A stretch of DNA of 64,000 nt from Beijerinckiaceae bacterium (GCA_947454485.1 CANGJJ010000004.1:124001-188000), one strand, 5' to 3'. Numbered from the stretch's first letter, positions 36,639-45,718 are shown. Numbers and translations are program-made. The notes: generated from the letters alone by a model not told the origin.

Positions 36639-38639
36639 ATGGCAAAGAAGGACGAAGAAAAGACGGAAGCCGAAGGTGCTGCGGCTGAGACCGTCGACAG
36701 TCCTTTGCTCGACTTGTCCGATGCCGCCGTCAAGCGGATGATCAAGCTCGCCAAGAAGCGCGGCTTTGTCACCCATGACGAGCTCAATGCTGTTCTGCCC
36801 TCCGAAGAAGTCTCCTCCGACCAGATCGAAGACATCTATGCGATGCTCAACGAGATGGGCATCAATGTGATCGAAGGCGATGACGCTGACGATGCTGAAG
36901 AGGGTGAGGCTGAAGAAGAGCAAGAGGGCGGCGACCTTGTGGAAGCTGCGCGCCCCGCTGCTGTTGTTGCCACCGTTCGCGCTGAGCCCGCCGACCGTAC
37001 CGATGATCCCGTGCGCATGTATCTGCGCGAAATGGGCTCTGTGGAATTGCTGTCGCGCGAAGGCGAAATCGCCATTGCCAAGCGCATTGAGGCTGGCCGC
37101 GAAGCGATGATCGCGGGCCTGTGCGAAAGCCCGCTGACCTTCCAAGCCATCATCATCTGGCGCGACGAGTTGAACGACGCGAAGGTGCTGCTGCGCGACA
37201 TTATTGATCTTGAAGCCACCTATGCTGGTCCCGATGGCAAGCGCGTTGACATGACCGCCCCCGGCGCTGCCGAGGCTGCGCCCGCCACCGCGCCGCGCAC
37301 GCCCCCCGTTGGTCTTGAAGGCGATATCCCGACCGAAGAGTTTGCTGAGGAAGATGACGACATGGAAAATTCCGTGTCGCTGTCGGCCATGGAAGCTGAA
37401 CTGAAGCCCAAGGTTCTCGATACTTTCGATCGTATCGCCGACGCTTATAAGAAGCTGCGTCGCCTGCAGGATCAGAATGTTGAAAACAAGCTGAAGAATG
37501 AGACCCTGACGCCTGCTCAAGAGCGCAAATATAAAGCGCTCAAGAAAGAGATCGTGGCGGATGTGAAGTCGCTCTCGCTCAACCAGAACCGCATCGATGC
37601 GCTGGTCGAGCAGCTCTATGACATCAACAAGCGCCTGCTGACGCTGGAGACGCGTTTGTTCCGCGTCGCCGAATCTTATGGCGTTGGCCGCGAAGACTTC
37701 CTGCGCAACTATCAAAATTCCGAGCTGGACCCCAAATGGGTTCTGCGCGTGTCGAAACTCGGCTCGCGTGGCTGGAAGGAGTTTGTCGCCAAGGAGAAGG
37801 ATCCGATCAAGAATATCCGCTCGGATATTCATGCTCTGGCGACTGAGACCGGTCTTGAGATTCAAGAATTCCGCAAGATCGTTCAGATGGTGCAGAAGGG
37901 CGAGCGCGAAGCTCGTCAGGCCAAGAAGGAAATGGTCGAGGCCAATCTGCGCCTCGTGATCTCGATTGCGAAAAAATATACGAACCGTGGTTTGCAGTTC
38001 CTCGATCTCATTCAGGAAGGCAATATCGGTTTGATGAAGGCGGTCGATAAGTTCGAATATCGCCGCGGCTATAAATTCTCGACCTATGCGACCTGGTGGA
38101 TTCGTCAGGCCATCACGCGCTCCATCGCCGATCAGGCGCGCACCATTCGTATTCCGGTGCATATGATCGAGACGATCAACAAGATCGTGCGCACTTCGCG
38201 CCAGATGCTGCATGAGATTGGCCGCGAGCCGACGCCTGAAGAATTGGCCGAGAAGCTCGCCATGCCGCTTGAGAAAGTGCGCAAGGTTCTCAAGATCGCC
38301 AAAGAGCCGATCTCGCTCGAAACGCCGATTGGTGATGAAGAAGATTCACATCTGGGCGATTTCATCGAAGACAAGAATGCGATCCTGCCGATTGATGCGG
38401 CGATCCAGTCCAATCTGCGTGAGACGACCACCCGCGTTCTGGCCTCGCTCACCCCGCGTGAAGAGCGCGTGTTGCGCATGCGCTTTGGCATCGGCATGAA
38501 TACCGATCATACGCTGGAAGAAGTCGGCCAGCAGTTCAGCGTGACGCGCGAACGTATTCGTCAGATTGAGGCGAAGGCGCTGCGCAAGCTCAAGCATCCG
38601 AGCCGCTCGCGCAAGCTGCGCAGCTTCCTCGACAATTAA
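36639..38639 (+). CDS. rpoD: Primary sigma factor RpoD (sigma-70)
   Basis: The 666-residue housekeeping sigma factor has region 1.1 at the N terminus, an acidic linker, region 1.2 ([11 protein letters not shown]), and a large non-conserved insert with [14 protein letters not shown]. Regions 2.1-2.4 follow ([42 protein letters not shown]), then 3 ([15 protein letters not shown]) and 4.2 ([23 protein letters not shown]). The start MAKKDEEK follows an ACGGAG site. dnaG-rpoD order is classical. Confidence 0.98.
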   Translation: MAKKDEEKTEAEGAAAETVDSPLLDLSDAAVKRMIKLAKKRGFVTHDELNAVLPSEEVSSDQIEDIYAMLNEMGINVIEGDDADDAEEGEAEEEQEGGDLVEAARPAAVVATVRAEPADRTDDPVRMYLREMGSVELLSREGEIAIAKRIEAGREAMIAGLCESPLTFQAIIIWRDELNDAKVLLRDIIDLEATYAGPDGKRVDMTAPGAAEAAPATAPRTPPVGLEGDIPTEEFAEEDDDMENSVSLSAMEAELKPKVLDTFDRIADAYKKLRRLQDQNVENKLKNETLTPAQERKYKALKKEIVADVKSLSLNQNRIDALVEQLYDINKRLLTLETRLFRVAESYGVGREDFLRNYQNSELDPKWVLRVSKLGSRGWKEFVAKEKDPIKNIRSDIHALATETGLEIQEFRKIVQMVQKGEREARQAKKEMVEANLRLVISIAKKYTNRGLQFLDLIQEGNIGLMKAVDKFEYRRGYKFSTYATWWIRQAITRSIADQARTIRIPVHMIETINKIVRTSRQMLHEIGREPTPEELAEKLAMPLEKVRKVLKIAKEPISLETPIGDEEDSHLGDFIEDKNAILPIDAAIQSNLRETTTRVLASLTPREERVLRMRFGIGMNTDHTLEEVGQQFSVTRERIRQIEAKALRKLKHPSRSRKLRSFLDN

Positions 38640-38648
38640 TCGTGCAGT

Positions 38649-38670
38649 CGCCGGCTTTGCTGGCGGCTTT
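38649..38670 (+). terminator. Weak hairpin after rpoD
   Basis: CGCCGGC and GCTGGCG pair (one G-U) around a TTT loop nine bases after the rpoD stop, followed only by GCTTTCG. It may be a weak terminator or transcript-stabilising end before the hlyU gene. Confidence 0.45.
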
Positions 38671-38684
38671 CGTCCGGGGGCTCC

Positions 38685-38975
38685 ATGTCGTTTTTCAAAA
38701 AGCTCTTCGGCCTCGGGTCTGGCTCGGCTGCTGTAAGCCCCGAGCCCAAATCCATCGAACATGAAGGCTATGAGATCATCGCCACGCCCTATGAAGAGCG
38801 CGGGCGGTTTCAGCTCTGTGGTGTGATCGCCAAAGAGATCGACGGCGAGCGCCGCGAACATCGCTTCATTCGGGCTGACCAATTCACCACGCTCGATGAT
38901 GCGGTTGAGATGACCTTCTTCAAAGGCCGCCAGATCATCGACCAGAGCGGCCCGCGCCTGTTTGAGATGGGCTGA
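38685..38975 (+). CDS. HlyU-family protein
   Basis: The 96-residue protein opens with MSFFKKLFGLGSG and continues with EHEGYEIIATPYEERGRFQLCGVI and RFIRADQFTTLDDAVEMTFFKGRQIIDQ, which matches the HlyU family. Vibrio HlyU regulates haemolysin genes, but alphaproteobacterial members are uncharacterised and lack a clear DNA-binding motif. It follows rpoD by 45 bases on the same strand. Confidence 0.82.
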   Translation: MSFFKKLFGLGSGSAAVSPEPKSIEHEGYEIIATPYEERGRFQLCGVIAKEIDGERREHRFIRADQFTTLDDAVEMTFFKGRQIIDQSGPRLFEMG

Positions 38976-39022
38976 GGGCTCCTGCGGTCCCTTTTACTTT
39001 CCATTTGAGGAAAATTGAGCGG

Positions 39023-39057
39023 TTGACCCTTTTGGGACAACTCATATATATGAGTAT
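39023..39057 (+). promoter_or_regulatory. Promoter and palindromic operator of the GntR gene
   Basis: TTGACC (39023-39028) and TATATA (39045-39050), 16 bases apart, form a sigma-70 promoter. A perfect 14-base palindrome, CTCATATATATGAG (39041-39054), covers the -10. Transcription would begin within about a base of the ATG at 39058, and no ribosome-binding site precedes it. This suggests a leaderless mRNA repressed by its own product. Confidence 0.6.
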
Positions 39058-39783
39058 ATGACTTTCCCCGACGCTCGCCTCCCCCTTTATCAGCGCCTGC
39101 GCGATGACCTCGCCGGCCGGATCACCCGGCATGAATGGCGACCGGGAGAGTCTATTCCCTCTGAGGCAGAGCTTGCGAGCGCCCATGGCGTTGCGGTGGG
39201 GACTGTGCGCAAGGCTATCGACCAACTGGTCGCGGAAGGTGTTTTGGAGCGTCAGCATGGGCGCGGCACCTTCGTGAGGCGTGCGCAGTTCAATTCCTCG
39301 CTCTTCCGCTTCTTCCGTTTTCAGTCCGAACAGGGCGAGCGGCGTGTGCCCGAGAGCCATATTCTGCGGCGCGAAACCATGGCAGCACCCAGTGCAGCAG
39401 CCTCGGCTCTGCGGCTGCCCGAAGGAACGCCGCTGATCTTCCTCTCGCGCCTGCGACTTCTTGGCGGTGAGCCTGTGCTCGCCGAAGAGATCTGGCTAGA
39501 GCAGGTGCGGTTTGACGCATTGTTGAGGCTGGAGCCCTCCGACTTCGGCGATCTTTTATATCCACTCTATGAAGAGCGCTGTGGGCAAGTCGTGATCAGC
39601 GCGGAAGAGACTTTGAGCGTGGAGGTTGCTTCACCCTTGCAGGCGCGTCTTCTGCGCCTTGAGCCGCAGTCTCCCTTGATTGTTATTGAGCGTCTGGCCT
39701 TTGATTTGGAGCGTCGTCCCATTGAGTGGCGACGTTCGCGCGGGCCCGCCAACAGATTTCGTTATCACGTTGAAATTCATTGA
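39058..39783 (+). CDS. GntR-family regulator with UTRA domain
   Basis: The 241-residue protein has the GntR winged helix at residues 8-75 (PLYQRLRDDLAGRI, IPSEAELASAHGVAVGTVRKAIDQL, RQHGRGTFV) and the UTRA effector domain of the HutC branch (GTPLIFLSRLRLL, EEIWLEQ, PLIVIERLAFD). It lies 18 bases before the MFS gene and probably represses that operon in response to its substrate. The palindrome over its -10 is the likely operator. Confidence 0.9.
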   Translation: MTFPDARLPLYQRLRDDLAGRITRHEWRPGESIPSEAELASAHGVAVGTVRKAIDQLVAEGVLERQHGRGTFVRRAQFNSSLFRFFRFQSEQGERRVPESHILRRETMAAPSAAASALRLPEGTPLIFLSRLRLLGGEPVLAEEIWLEQVRFDALLRLEPSDFGDLLYPLYEERCGQVVISAEETLSVEVASPLQARLLRLEPQSPLIVIERLAFDLERRPIEWRRSRGPANRFRYHVEIH

Positions 39784-39801
39784 TTTTTTCGGAGGGGCGT
39801 C

Positions 39802-41043
39802 ATGTTCAGTTGGTACACGGAATCCTCGCCCAAAGAGCGCAAGACTTTTTGGGCCAGCTTTGGCGGCTGGGGTCTTGATGCGCTCGATGTTCAAATGTTC
39901 GGGCTGGCTATTCCCGCGCTCATTGTTGCTTTTGGCATCAGCCGCGCAGAGGCGGGCCTTCTTGGCTCGGTGACTTTGTTCTTTGGTGCGATTGGCGGCT
40001 GGTTCGGTGGTGCGCTGGGTGATCGCTTTGGGCGCGTGAAGGCGCTGCAAATCACGGTAGCGACCTTTGCTCTGGCAACATTTGCTTGCGCTTTCACGAC
40101 GACCTATTCGCAATTTCTGGTGTTGAAAGCCATTCAGGGTTTGGGCTTTGGCGCAGAATGGGCCTGCGGCGCTGTGCTGATGGCTGAGATCATTCGCCCC
40201 GAACATCGCGGCAAGGCGCTGGGTGCTGTGCAAAGCGCATGGGCGGTGGGTTGGGGCGGCGCGGTGCTGCTCTCGGCCTTGGTGTTCACGCTTGTTGAAA
40301 AAGACATGGCCTGGCGCGTGCTGTTTGCGCTGGGTCTGTTGCCCGCTTTGTTGATCATTTTCATCCGGCGCGGCGTTGAAGAGCCGCCGCGCTCCATCAG
40401 CAAAGAAGATCACGCGCCTTTTTTCAAAACGCTCGGTGGTATTTTTCATCGCGATGTGTTGCGCGCCACTTTGATAGGTGGCCTGTTTGGAACAGGTGCG
40501 CATGGTGGCTATTCTGCGCTGACCACATTCCTGCCGACCTATCTGCGCGAGGTTCGGCAACTCTCGGTCCTTGGTTCGAGCGCTTATCTTGCGGTCATCA
40601 TCATCGCCTTTTTCTGCGGCTGTCTGGCCAGCGGAATCCTTAGTGATCGTATCGGGCGACGCGCCAATGTGGCGATTTTTGCCTCTTGCTGCGTGGCAAC
40701 AGTTCTCATCTATATCTTCGCGCCGCTGAGCAATGAGCAAATGCTGGTTTTGGGTTTTCCGCTCGGCTTCTTTTCTGCTGGCATTCCTGCCAGCATGGCC
40801 GCGCTTTTCAGTGAGCTTTATCCCGCAGGTATTCGCGGCACGGGCGTCGGCTTTTGCTACAATTTTGGTCGTATTGTCTCGGCTGCCTTCCCATTTCTTG
40901 TTGGCTTTTTGAGTGACCGGATCGGCCTTGGCCCTGCCATTGGCATTGATGCAGCCTTTGCTTATTCGTTGGTGCTGGTGGCAGTTGTCATGCTGCCAGA
41001 AACGCGCGGCAAGAGCTTTGAGTCGACGGCGGCGCGACCTTGA
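39802..41043 (+). CDS. MFS transporter, aromatic-acid/sugar-acid symporter-like
   Basis: The 413-residue protein has twelve predicted membrane segments and MFS signatures: LDVQMFGLAIPAL in helix 1, GGALGDRFGRVKAL in loop 2-3, LGFGAEWACGAVLMAEI in helix 4, SGILSDRIGRRA in loop 8-9. The pattern is of the AAHS/NanT group that imports aromatic acids, sialic acid or related acids. It lies in the GntR operon and its stop overlaps the amidohydrolase start by four bases. Confidence 0.88.
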   Translation: MFSWYTESSPKERKTFWASFGGWGLDALDVQMFGLAIPALIVAFGISRAEAGLLGSVTLFFGAIGGWFGGALGDRFGRVKALQITVATFALATFACAFTTTYSQFLVLKAIQGLGFGAEWACGAVLMAEIIRPEHRGKALGAVQSAWAVGWGGAVLLSALVFTLVEKDMAWRVLFALGLLPALLIIFIRRGVEEPPRSISKEDHAPFFKTLGGIFHRDVLRATLIGGLFGTGAHGGYSALTTFLPTYLREVRQLSVLGSSAYLAVIIIAFFCGCLASGILSDRIGRRANVAIFASCCVATVLIYIFAPLSNEQMLVLGFPLGFFSAGIPASMAALFSELYPAGIRGTGVGFCYNFGRIVSAAFPFLVGFLSDRIGLGPAIGIDAAFAYSLVLVAVVMLPETRGKSFESTAARP

Positions 41044-41846
41044 CGAGCAGGCTCTTGCGGATCGACAGTCATGCGCATGTGTTTCACCGTGGCCTGACGT
41101 TGGCCTCGGCGCGGCGTTATGCGCCCGATTATGATGCGCCGCTCGAGGCTTTTACGCGCGAGCTTGATGCGCACGGCATCACCCATGCCGTGCTGGTGCA
41201 GCCAAGCTTTTTGGGGGCGGATAATAGTTATCTGACCTCCTGTCTGATGGCGGCAGCTGGTCGTTTGCGCGGGGTTGCTGTGGTCGAGCCTGATACGCAG
41301 CGCCATGAGCTCTTGGCGCTGGATCAGGCAGGTGTCGTTGGTATCAGGCTCAATCTCTTGGGTCAGAGTTTGCCCGATCTTTATGCGCCCTCTTGGCGCG
41401 ATCTGCTCGCATGTGTCCAGTCGCTGGGCTGGTTTGTCGAAATCCAGAGGGGCGCAGCTGATCTGGCCCTGCTTGCAACCACAGTGATGGCCCAAGGGAT
41501 CAGGGTTGTCATTGACCATTACGGACTACCCGATCCAAAGCTGGGCGTGGCGGATCCGGCTTTTGCCGCTTTATTGGCCCTCGGCGCGAGTGGCAAAGTC
41601 TATGTGAAGCTTTCGGCGCCTTATCGGACGGCCCCCGATGGCGCAGACTTCGCGCGCCGGGCTTGGCCGCTTCTGCGTGAGGCCTTTGGCGCGGAACATT
41701 TGATGTGGGGCAGTGATTGGCCCCATACACGCTTTGAGCCCCACCAGACCTATGCCAGCAATCTGGATTTTCTGCGCGACCTCGTGCCTGACGCAGCCGA
41801 GCAAGAGGCGATTTTGGCGTCGCCCCAACATCTGCTGCGTTGGTAG
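41040..41846 (+). CDS. Amidohydrolase-2-family TIM-barrel hydrolase
   Basis: The 268-residue protein begins RLLRIDSHAHVF (HxH metal motif) and ends with LMWGSDWPHTRF, in which the Asp closes the metal site. VVIDHYGLPD carries the middle histidine. This fits the family that includes 2-pyrone-4,6-dicarboxylate lactonase, so a lactone or ring-cleavage product is a plausible substrate. Start is TTG in a four-base overlap with the MFS gene. The transporter presumably brings in its substrate or precursor. Confidence 0.83.
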   Translation: MTSRLLRIDSHAHVFHRGLTLASARRYAPDYDAPLEAFTRELDAHGITHAVLVQPSFLGADNSYLTSCLMAAAGRLRGVAVVEPDTQRHELLALDQAGVVGIRLNLLGQSLPDLYAPSWRDLLACVQSLGWFVEIQRGAADLALLATTVMAQGIRVVIDHYGLPDPKLGVADPAFAALLALGASGKVYVKLSAPYRTAPDGADFARRAWPLLREAFGAEHLMWGSDWPHTRFEPHQTYASNLDFLRDLVPDAAEQEAILASPQHLLRW

Positions 41847-41917
41847 GAAGCGCAGGCTGCTTGCGGTGGAGCCTGTGAGCGGGCACAGTCGGACATCTTT
41901 TTTCGCGAGCCTTTCTG

Positions 41918-42319
41918 ATGCCAGAATCCAAGCCAAACATGCCGCGCGGCCAGTTGACCGTTCGCACCATCGCCATGCCGGCTGACACCAATGCCAATGG
42001 CGATATTTTTGGCGGCTGGGTCATGTCGCAGATGGATCAGGCGGGCGGTATTGCGGGTGTGGAGCGCGCGCAGGGTCGTGTCGTGACGGTGAAAGTGGAT
42101 TCCATGACCTTTATCGCGCCGATGAAAGTGGGCGATGTTTTGGAGGTCTATACCGAGGTCGAGAGCATTGGCCGCAGCTCGATGAAAATCCATGTCGAGG
42201 CATTTGCGCAGCGTTTTCAGACGACCCGCCGCGATAAAGTGACGGATGCGACCTTCACCTTTGTCGCGATTGACGACAGCGGTCGCCCGCGCCCTATCCC
42301 CGCCGCTATTGCCAGCTGA
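41918..42319 (+). CDS. Acyl-CoA thioesterase, YciA-like
   Basis: The 133-residue single hotdog protein has NANGDIFGGWVMSQMDQAGGIAG, with the catalytic Asp in GDIFGG and the CoA-loop segment VTVKVDSMTFIAPMKVGD. This matches the YciA/BACH hexameric thioesterases, which cleave short to long acyl-CoA. It follows the amidohydrolase by 71 bases and precedes the tRNA gene. Confidence 0.9.
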   Translation: MPESKPNMPRGQLTVRTIAMPADTNANGDIFGGWVMSQMDQAGGIAGVERAQGRVVTVKVDSMTFIAPMKVGDVLEVYTEVESIGRSSMKIHVEAFAQRFQTTRRDKVTDATFTFVAIDDSGRPRPIPAAIAS

Positions 42320-42372
42320 CATTGAATTCACGGCCGCGCACAGCTATGCAGGGGCACCCGTGACGAGGGCAC

Positions 42373-42448
42373 GGGCCGATAGCTCAATGGTTAGAGCCGG
42401 CCGCTCATAACGGTCTGGTTGCAGGTTCGAGTCCTGCTCGGCCCACCA
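42373..42448 (+). tRNA. tRNA-Ile2 (anticodon CAT, lysidine type)
   Basis: The 76 bases fold into a full cloverleaf: acceptor GGGCCGA with TCGGCCC, D arm GCTC/GAGC, anticodon stem GGCCG/CGGTC, T arm GCAGG-TTCGAGT-CCTGC and an encoded CCA. The loop CTCATAA gives anticodon CAT. The GGTTAGAGC D loop and TGGTT variable region resemble tRNA-Ile2 (ileX type), whose C34 is changed to lysidine to read ATA, rather than initiator or elongator tRNA-Met. Confidence 0.9.
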
Positions 42449-42449
42449 C

Positions 42450-42806
42450 TCACAAACAGTCGTCCGTGCTCACATCATTATAGCCGGTGAAATGTTTCAC
42501 CCAGCGCTCGCGGCCAAAATGCGCGAGGAAGTTGCGCTTGGAATTGCCCATATCCATCACGCCCCAGACCAGCAAATGCTCGTCTTCATGTTCTTCGAAC
42601 CGTTCGGTTGAAACGGGCTTGCTGAAAAGGCGATGTGTGGTGGTGATCTTTTTGCTGATCGTGTCGAAGGTCACTTCATATTTGTGCCGCGCATCCTGAC
42701 AGGTCAGCAGCAGCTTCTTGGCATGTGCCGAGCTGGTGGCAAGGGTGAGGACGAGAGCAAGCAGAACGGGGCGCAGCACAGCGATCTTCCGATGGAGAAT
42801 GGTCAC
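42450..42806 (-). CDS. Small secreted protein of unknown function
   Basis: The 118-residue protein has a signal peptide (VLRPVLLALVLTLATSSAHA, cleavage near residue 29) and a mature part with two cysteines, LLLTCQDARHKY and the C-terminal STDDCL, that may form a disulfide. YEVTFDTISKKITT and LLVWGVMDMG suggest a small beta sandwich. No family is recognised. It ends one base from the tRNA gene on the opposite strand. Confidence 0.65.
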   Translation of the reverse strand: MTILHRKIAVLRPVLLALVLTLATSSAHAKKLLLTCQDARHKYEVTFDTISKKITTTHRLFSKPVSTERFEEHEDEHLLVWGVMDMGNSKRNFLAHFGRERWVKHFTGYNDVSTDDCL

Positions 42807-42869
42807 GCAAAATGGCCAGTTCTGCGTTGTTTTGTCAAAATTGCGCGCGCTATTCCCAAGGTCAAGTTT

Positions 42870-43154
42870 CTACATGCCGCGCATGCAGTCTTCATAGGCG
42901 CTGCGATAAGCATTTTGATTGGGCTGCATCATCGACCATTCGCTCTGCGCATTGGTGGATGAGCGCGGCGTGCCCATCTGCGGATTGGTCGCAAAACCAT
43001 TGGCCGTGTTGCGCAAGGTTGAGGCGCCCGTGCGCGGAGCAACAACTGCCGCATAGTCGCGCGCTCTGCGCTCGCATTCAGCCTGACGCGATTGCGCCAT
43101 GGCCGATGTGGCGCAGAGGCAGAACAAACCGATAAGGGCAGCGCGGATCAGCAT
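42870..43154 (-). CDS. Small secreted protein of unknown function
   Basis: The 94-residue protein has a signal peptide ending AMAQ near residue 20. The mature part of about 73 residues has two cysteines, one in AECERRARDYAA and one in YEDCMRGM near the end, with a Gln/Asn/Met-rich middle. The ends resemble the short periplasmic Cys-pair helices seen in many alphaproteobacterial hypothetical proteins. It is divergent from the SDR gene, so both probably share an 89-base promoter region. Confidence 0.6.
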   Translation of the reverse strand: MLIRAALIGLFCLCATSAMAQSRQAECERRARDYAAVVAPRTGASTLRNTANGFATNPQMGTPRSSTNAQSEWSMMQPNQNAYRSAYEDCMRGM

Positions 43155-43243
43155 CGCTCCAGTCTAGCGCCTTTGTGAGCCTGTGTGCAGTCCTTGCATG
43201 GGCGCTGTGTTCTTCTAAACTTGGGCGCATAGGGGAGGAACAG

Positions 43244-44089
43244 ATGGATCTGGAAACCATGCCGGGCCGTGATCGGCTGAAGGGCAAAGTGGCGCTCGTC
43301 ATTGGCGGTGGCTCGATTGGGCCGGGCTGGGGCAATGGCAAGGCAGCAGCCTTTGTCTATGCGCGCGAAGGGGCGCGGGTGGCGGTGGTGGATTTTCATC
43401 TGAGCGCTGCGCAAGAAACGGTGGGCCTGATTGCAGAGGCGGGAGGCGAAGCCTTTGCACTCCAGGGTGACATGACGCGCGAAGATGATGTTGCGCGCGT
43501 CGTGCAAGAAGTACTCACCCGCTATGGCCGGATTGATGTGCTGCATAACAATGTGGGCGGTTCAGGTACGGGCAAACATCTGGGCAATATTACACTCGAT
43601 GATTGGAACCTGACGATGGCGCGCAATCTCACCAGTGCCATGCTGACTTGCCGTGCGGTGGTTCCGCATATGGAACAGCAGGGCGGTGGTTCGATTGTGA
43701 ATGTCTCCTCTATCTCTTCGCTGCGTTATCTCAATGTGCCGACCACGGTCTATTCAACCGCCAAAGGCGCGCTGAACGAATTCACCAAAAATATCGGGCT
43801 GCATTATGCGCCCAAAAATATCCGCGCCAATTGTGTGTTGCCGGGCTATATCGACACGCCCTTTATCAATCGCAAAGTTGGTGGGCGGCCCAATTATGAA
43901 TTGAAAGGTTTTAGTTCGGCAGAAGATTATGCTGCCGCGCGCAACAAACTCATTCCCATGCGCCGCATGGGTACGGGTTTTGATGTGGCTTATGCAGCGC
44001 TCTTTTTGGCGAGCGATGAAAGCGCTTATATCACCGGGCAAATGCTGGTGGTGGATGGTGGCGTGACCTCAGTTTGCGCGGGTGTGTGA
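43244..44089 (+). CDS. Short-chain dehydrogenase/reductase with altered cofactor loop
   Basis: The 281-residue Rossmann protein has the catalytic tetrad (NNVGG, SSISS, YSTAK) and the C-terminal GQMLVVDGG. The nucleotide loop reads GGGSIGPGWGNGKA instead of TGxxxGIG, with extra residues, and VVDFH after strand 2 suggests NAD. GGGGAGGAA precedes the ATG. The stop overlaps the next SDR start (TGATG). Substrate unknown. The place before the aldolase/Rieske operon suggests a catabolic alcohol or diol. Confidence 0.87.
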   Translation: MDLETMPGRDRLKGKVALVIGGGSIGPGWGNGKAAAFVYAREGARVAVVDFHLSAAQETVGLIAEAGGEAFALQGDMTREDDVARVVQEVLTRYGRIDVLHNNVGGSGTGKHLGNITLDDWNLTMARNLTSAMLTCRAVVPHMEQQGGGSIVNVSSISSLRYLNVPTTVYSTAKGALNEFTKNIGLHYAPKNIRANCVLPGYIDTPFINRKVGGRPNYELKGFSSAEDYAAARNKLIPMRRMGTGFDVAYAALFLASDESAYITGQMLVVDGGVTSVCAGV

Positions 44090-44952
44090 TGAGCAAGATT
44101 GAATTGAATGGCGTGAGCTGCGTTGTCACAGGAGCTGCCAGCGGTCTTGGCCGTGCGATGGCGCTTGGGCTCGTGCAAGCGGGCGCGCATGTCGCAGCGC
44201 TCGATGTCAGTCTGGAAGGACTTGCGGCCTTGCGCACAGCAGCGGGTGCTGATGCGCAGAATCTCTTCACAGCCACAGCAGATATTCGGCGCGAGGAGGA
44301 TTGCGCGCGCGCTATTGAGCAGACCCGCGCGCGCTTTGGTCATGTGAATGTGCTGGTGAATTGTGCGGGGTTGGGCATGCCCTATATCCGGCATGATTAT
44401 TTGCGCGACCCCATTCGCTTTTGGGAGATTGATCCGCAGAAATGGCGGGATCTGATTGATGTGAATATTCATGGCGCATTCTTGCTCTCGCGCGCTGCGG
44501 CCCCGCAGATGATCGCTGATGGTTGGGGGCGTATCGTCAATGTCACGACCAGCTTCTCAACCATGATCCGTGGCGGCAATATGCCCTATGGCGCAACCAA
44601 AGCTGCACTTGAGGCTGCGTCACATGGCTGGGTGCAGGATCTGGACGGCACGGGTGTGTCGATGAATGTGTTGATCCCCGGCGGGGCAGCTGCCACCGCC
44701 ATGATCCCGGATGACTCGCCCTATGATCGCGAGAAGCTCGTCGACCCATCTGTCATGGTTGCGCCAATCTGTTGGCTGGCCTCTCGCCTGTCAGATGGTG
44801 TGACGGGTCGTCGGTTCGTTGCGCGCAAATGGGATCCCGCCTTGCCTTGGGAGCAAGCGGTTGCAGCGTCATCAGCCCCCATTGCATGGCCCGATCTTGC
44901 CAATGAGGCGCTGAAGAGCCAGCCGCGCAGTGCAGGTGCACTCAAAGCCTGA
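44089..44952 (+). CDS. Short-chain dehydrogenase/reductase
   Basis: The 287-residue protein shows the classical TGAASGLGRAMA cofactor motif, LDVS after strand 2 (NAD preference), NCAGL, and the active-site pair TTSFS and YGATK. The C-terminal 50 residues (GRRFVARKWDPALPWEQA) depart from the usual GG-ending SDR. That tail is shared by SDRs of uncharacterised catabolic clusters as far as I recall. It is coupled to the SDR before it by a one-base stop/start overlap. Confidence 0.87.
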   Translation: MSKIELNGVSCVVTGAASGLGRAMALGLVQAGAHVAALDVSLEGLAALRTAAGADAQNLFTATADIRREEDCARAIEQTRARFGHVNVLVNCAGLGMPYIRHDYLRDPIRFWEIDPQKWRDLIDVNIHGAFLLSRAAAPQMIADGWGRIVNVTTSFSTMIRGGNMPYGATKAALEAASHGWVQDLDGTGVSMNVLIPGGAAATAMIPDDSPYDREKLVDPSVMVAPICWLASRLSDGVTGRRFVARKWDPALPWEQAVAASSAPIAWPDLANEALKSQPRSAGALKA

Positions 44953-45657
44953 TCAGGCGAACTCGATGAGTAACTGCGCGAGTTCATGCGGCGCATCGAC
45001 CATGACATCATGGCCTATATCGAGCTCAACCGTGCGCCAACCTGCAGCCTTGCAACTGGCCAGATGCGCATCGAAGGTCGGCTGTGCATAGGCGCTGGCG
45101 CGAATATAAGCTTTTTTGGCCACGCGTTCGCGCGCGCCGGTCAAAGTGATGGGCGTGAAAGAGACGCCGATGGGCTGCGGCGTCATCATGGCATCAACCC
45201 AAGCCTGATGTTCTGGCTTCACGCCAAAGGCGGCAGCGCTGGGGCCTTTGCGCGCAATATCGCCGCGCGCCACTGCGGCATGAACCGAGGCCGCGCTTTC
45301 GGGTGACTGTGTCTCAATGCCAGCCTGACCATGTTGCGGCAAGAAAGCGTCGAGATAGACCACGCTGCTGACCTGCTCACTGATCTTCTCCAAAGCGCCA
45401 GAGACGGGCCAGCCACCATAGGAGTGGCCAACGAGGCAGATGTCATGGAGCCTCTCAAAGCGCACGAGATTCACAATATCGGCGATATGGGTGTCGAGCG
45501 TGATATCTTTGCTCATCAGATGTGAGCGCTCGCCAAGGCCCGTCAATGTTGGTGTGAAGACCTCATGACCCTGCGCAGTGAGGGCATCGCGCACAAATTT
45601 CCAGCACCAGCCACCATGCCATGCGCCATGAACGAGGACAAAGGTCTTGGTGCTCAT
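44953..45657 (-). CDS. Alpha/beta hydrolase, plant-esterase-like (SABP2/HNL type)
   Basis: The 234-residue hydrolase has the oxyanion segment VLVHGAWHGGWCW, the nucleophile elbow VGHSYGG, and a histidine in DIGHDVMVDAPHEL. The cap is short. This is the small-esterase group that includes methyl salicylate esterase and hydroxynitrile lyases. It ends against the SDR2 stop and is divergent from the aldolase/ligase/Rieske operon, so it may belong to the same catabolic unit, for example cleaving an aromatic methyl ester. Confidence 0.82.
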   Translation of the reverse strand: MSTKTFVLVHGAWHGGWCWKFVRDALTAQGHEVFTPTLTGLGERSHLMSKDITLDTHIADIVNLVRFERLHDICLVGHSYGGWPVSGALEKISEQVSSVVYLDAFLPQHGQAGIETQSPESAASVHAAVARGDIARKGPSAAAFGVKPEHQAWVDAMMTPQPIGVSFTPITLTGARERVAKKAYIRASAYAQPTFDAHLASCKAAGWRTVELDIGHDVMVDAPHELAQLLIEFA

Positions 45658-45718
45658 AGTCAGCCTCTCTCTTTGGGCACAAACTGCAGGGCGCTCAGGC
45701 CTTGGTCAAGCCTCAAGG

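Noticed and set aside
36621-38213. A 530-codon open frame antisense to rpoD
   Set aside because: It is a shadow of the rpoD frame in GC-rich DNA. It has no family resemblance and no ribosome-binding site, and rpoD is unmistakable on the other strand.
39631-40740. A 369-codon open frame antisense to the GntR and MFS genes
   Set aside because: The translation is rich in Gln, Arg and His without motifs, as expected from an antisense shadow of membrane-protein codons.
42373-42448. tRNA-Met as the identity of the CAT-anticodon tRNA
   Set aside because: The first pair is a standard G-C match, unlike bacterial initiator tRNA, and the D loop and variable region resemble tRNA-Ile2. Elongator tRNA-Met cannot be wholly excluded.
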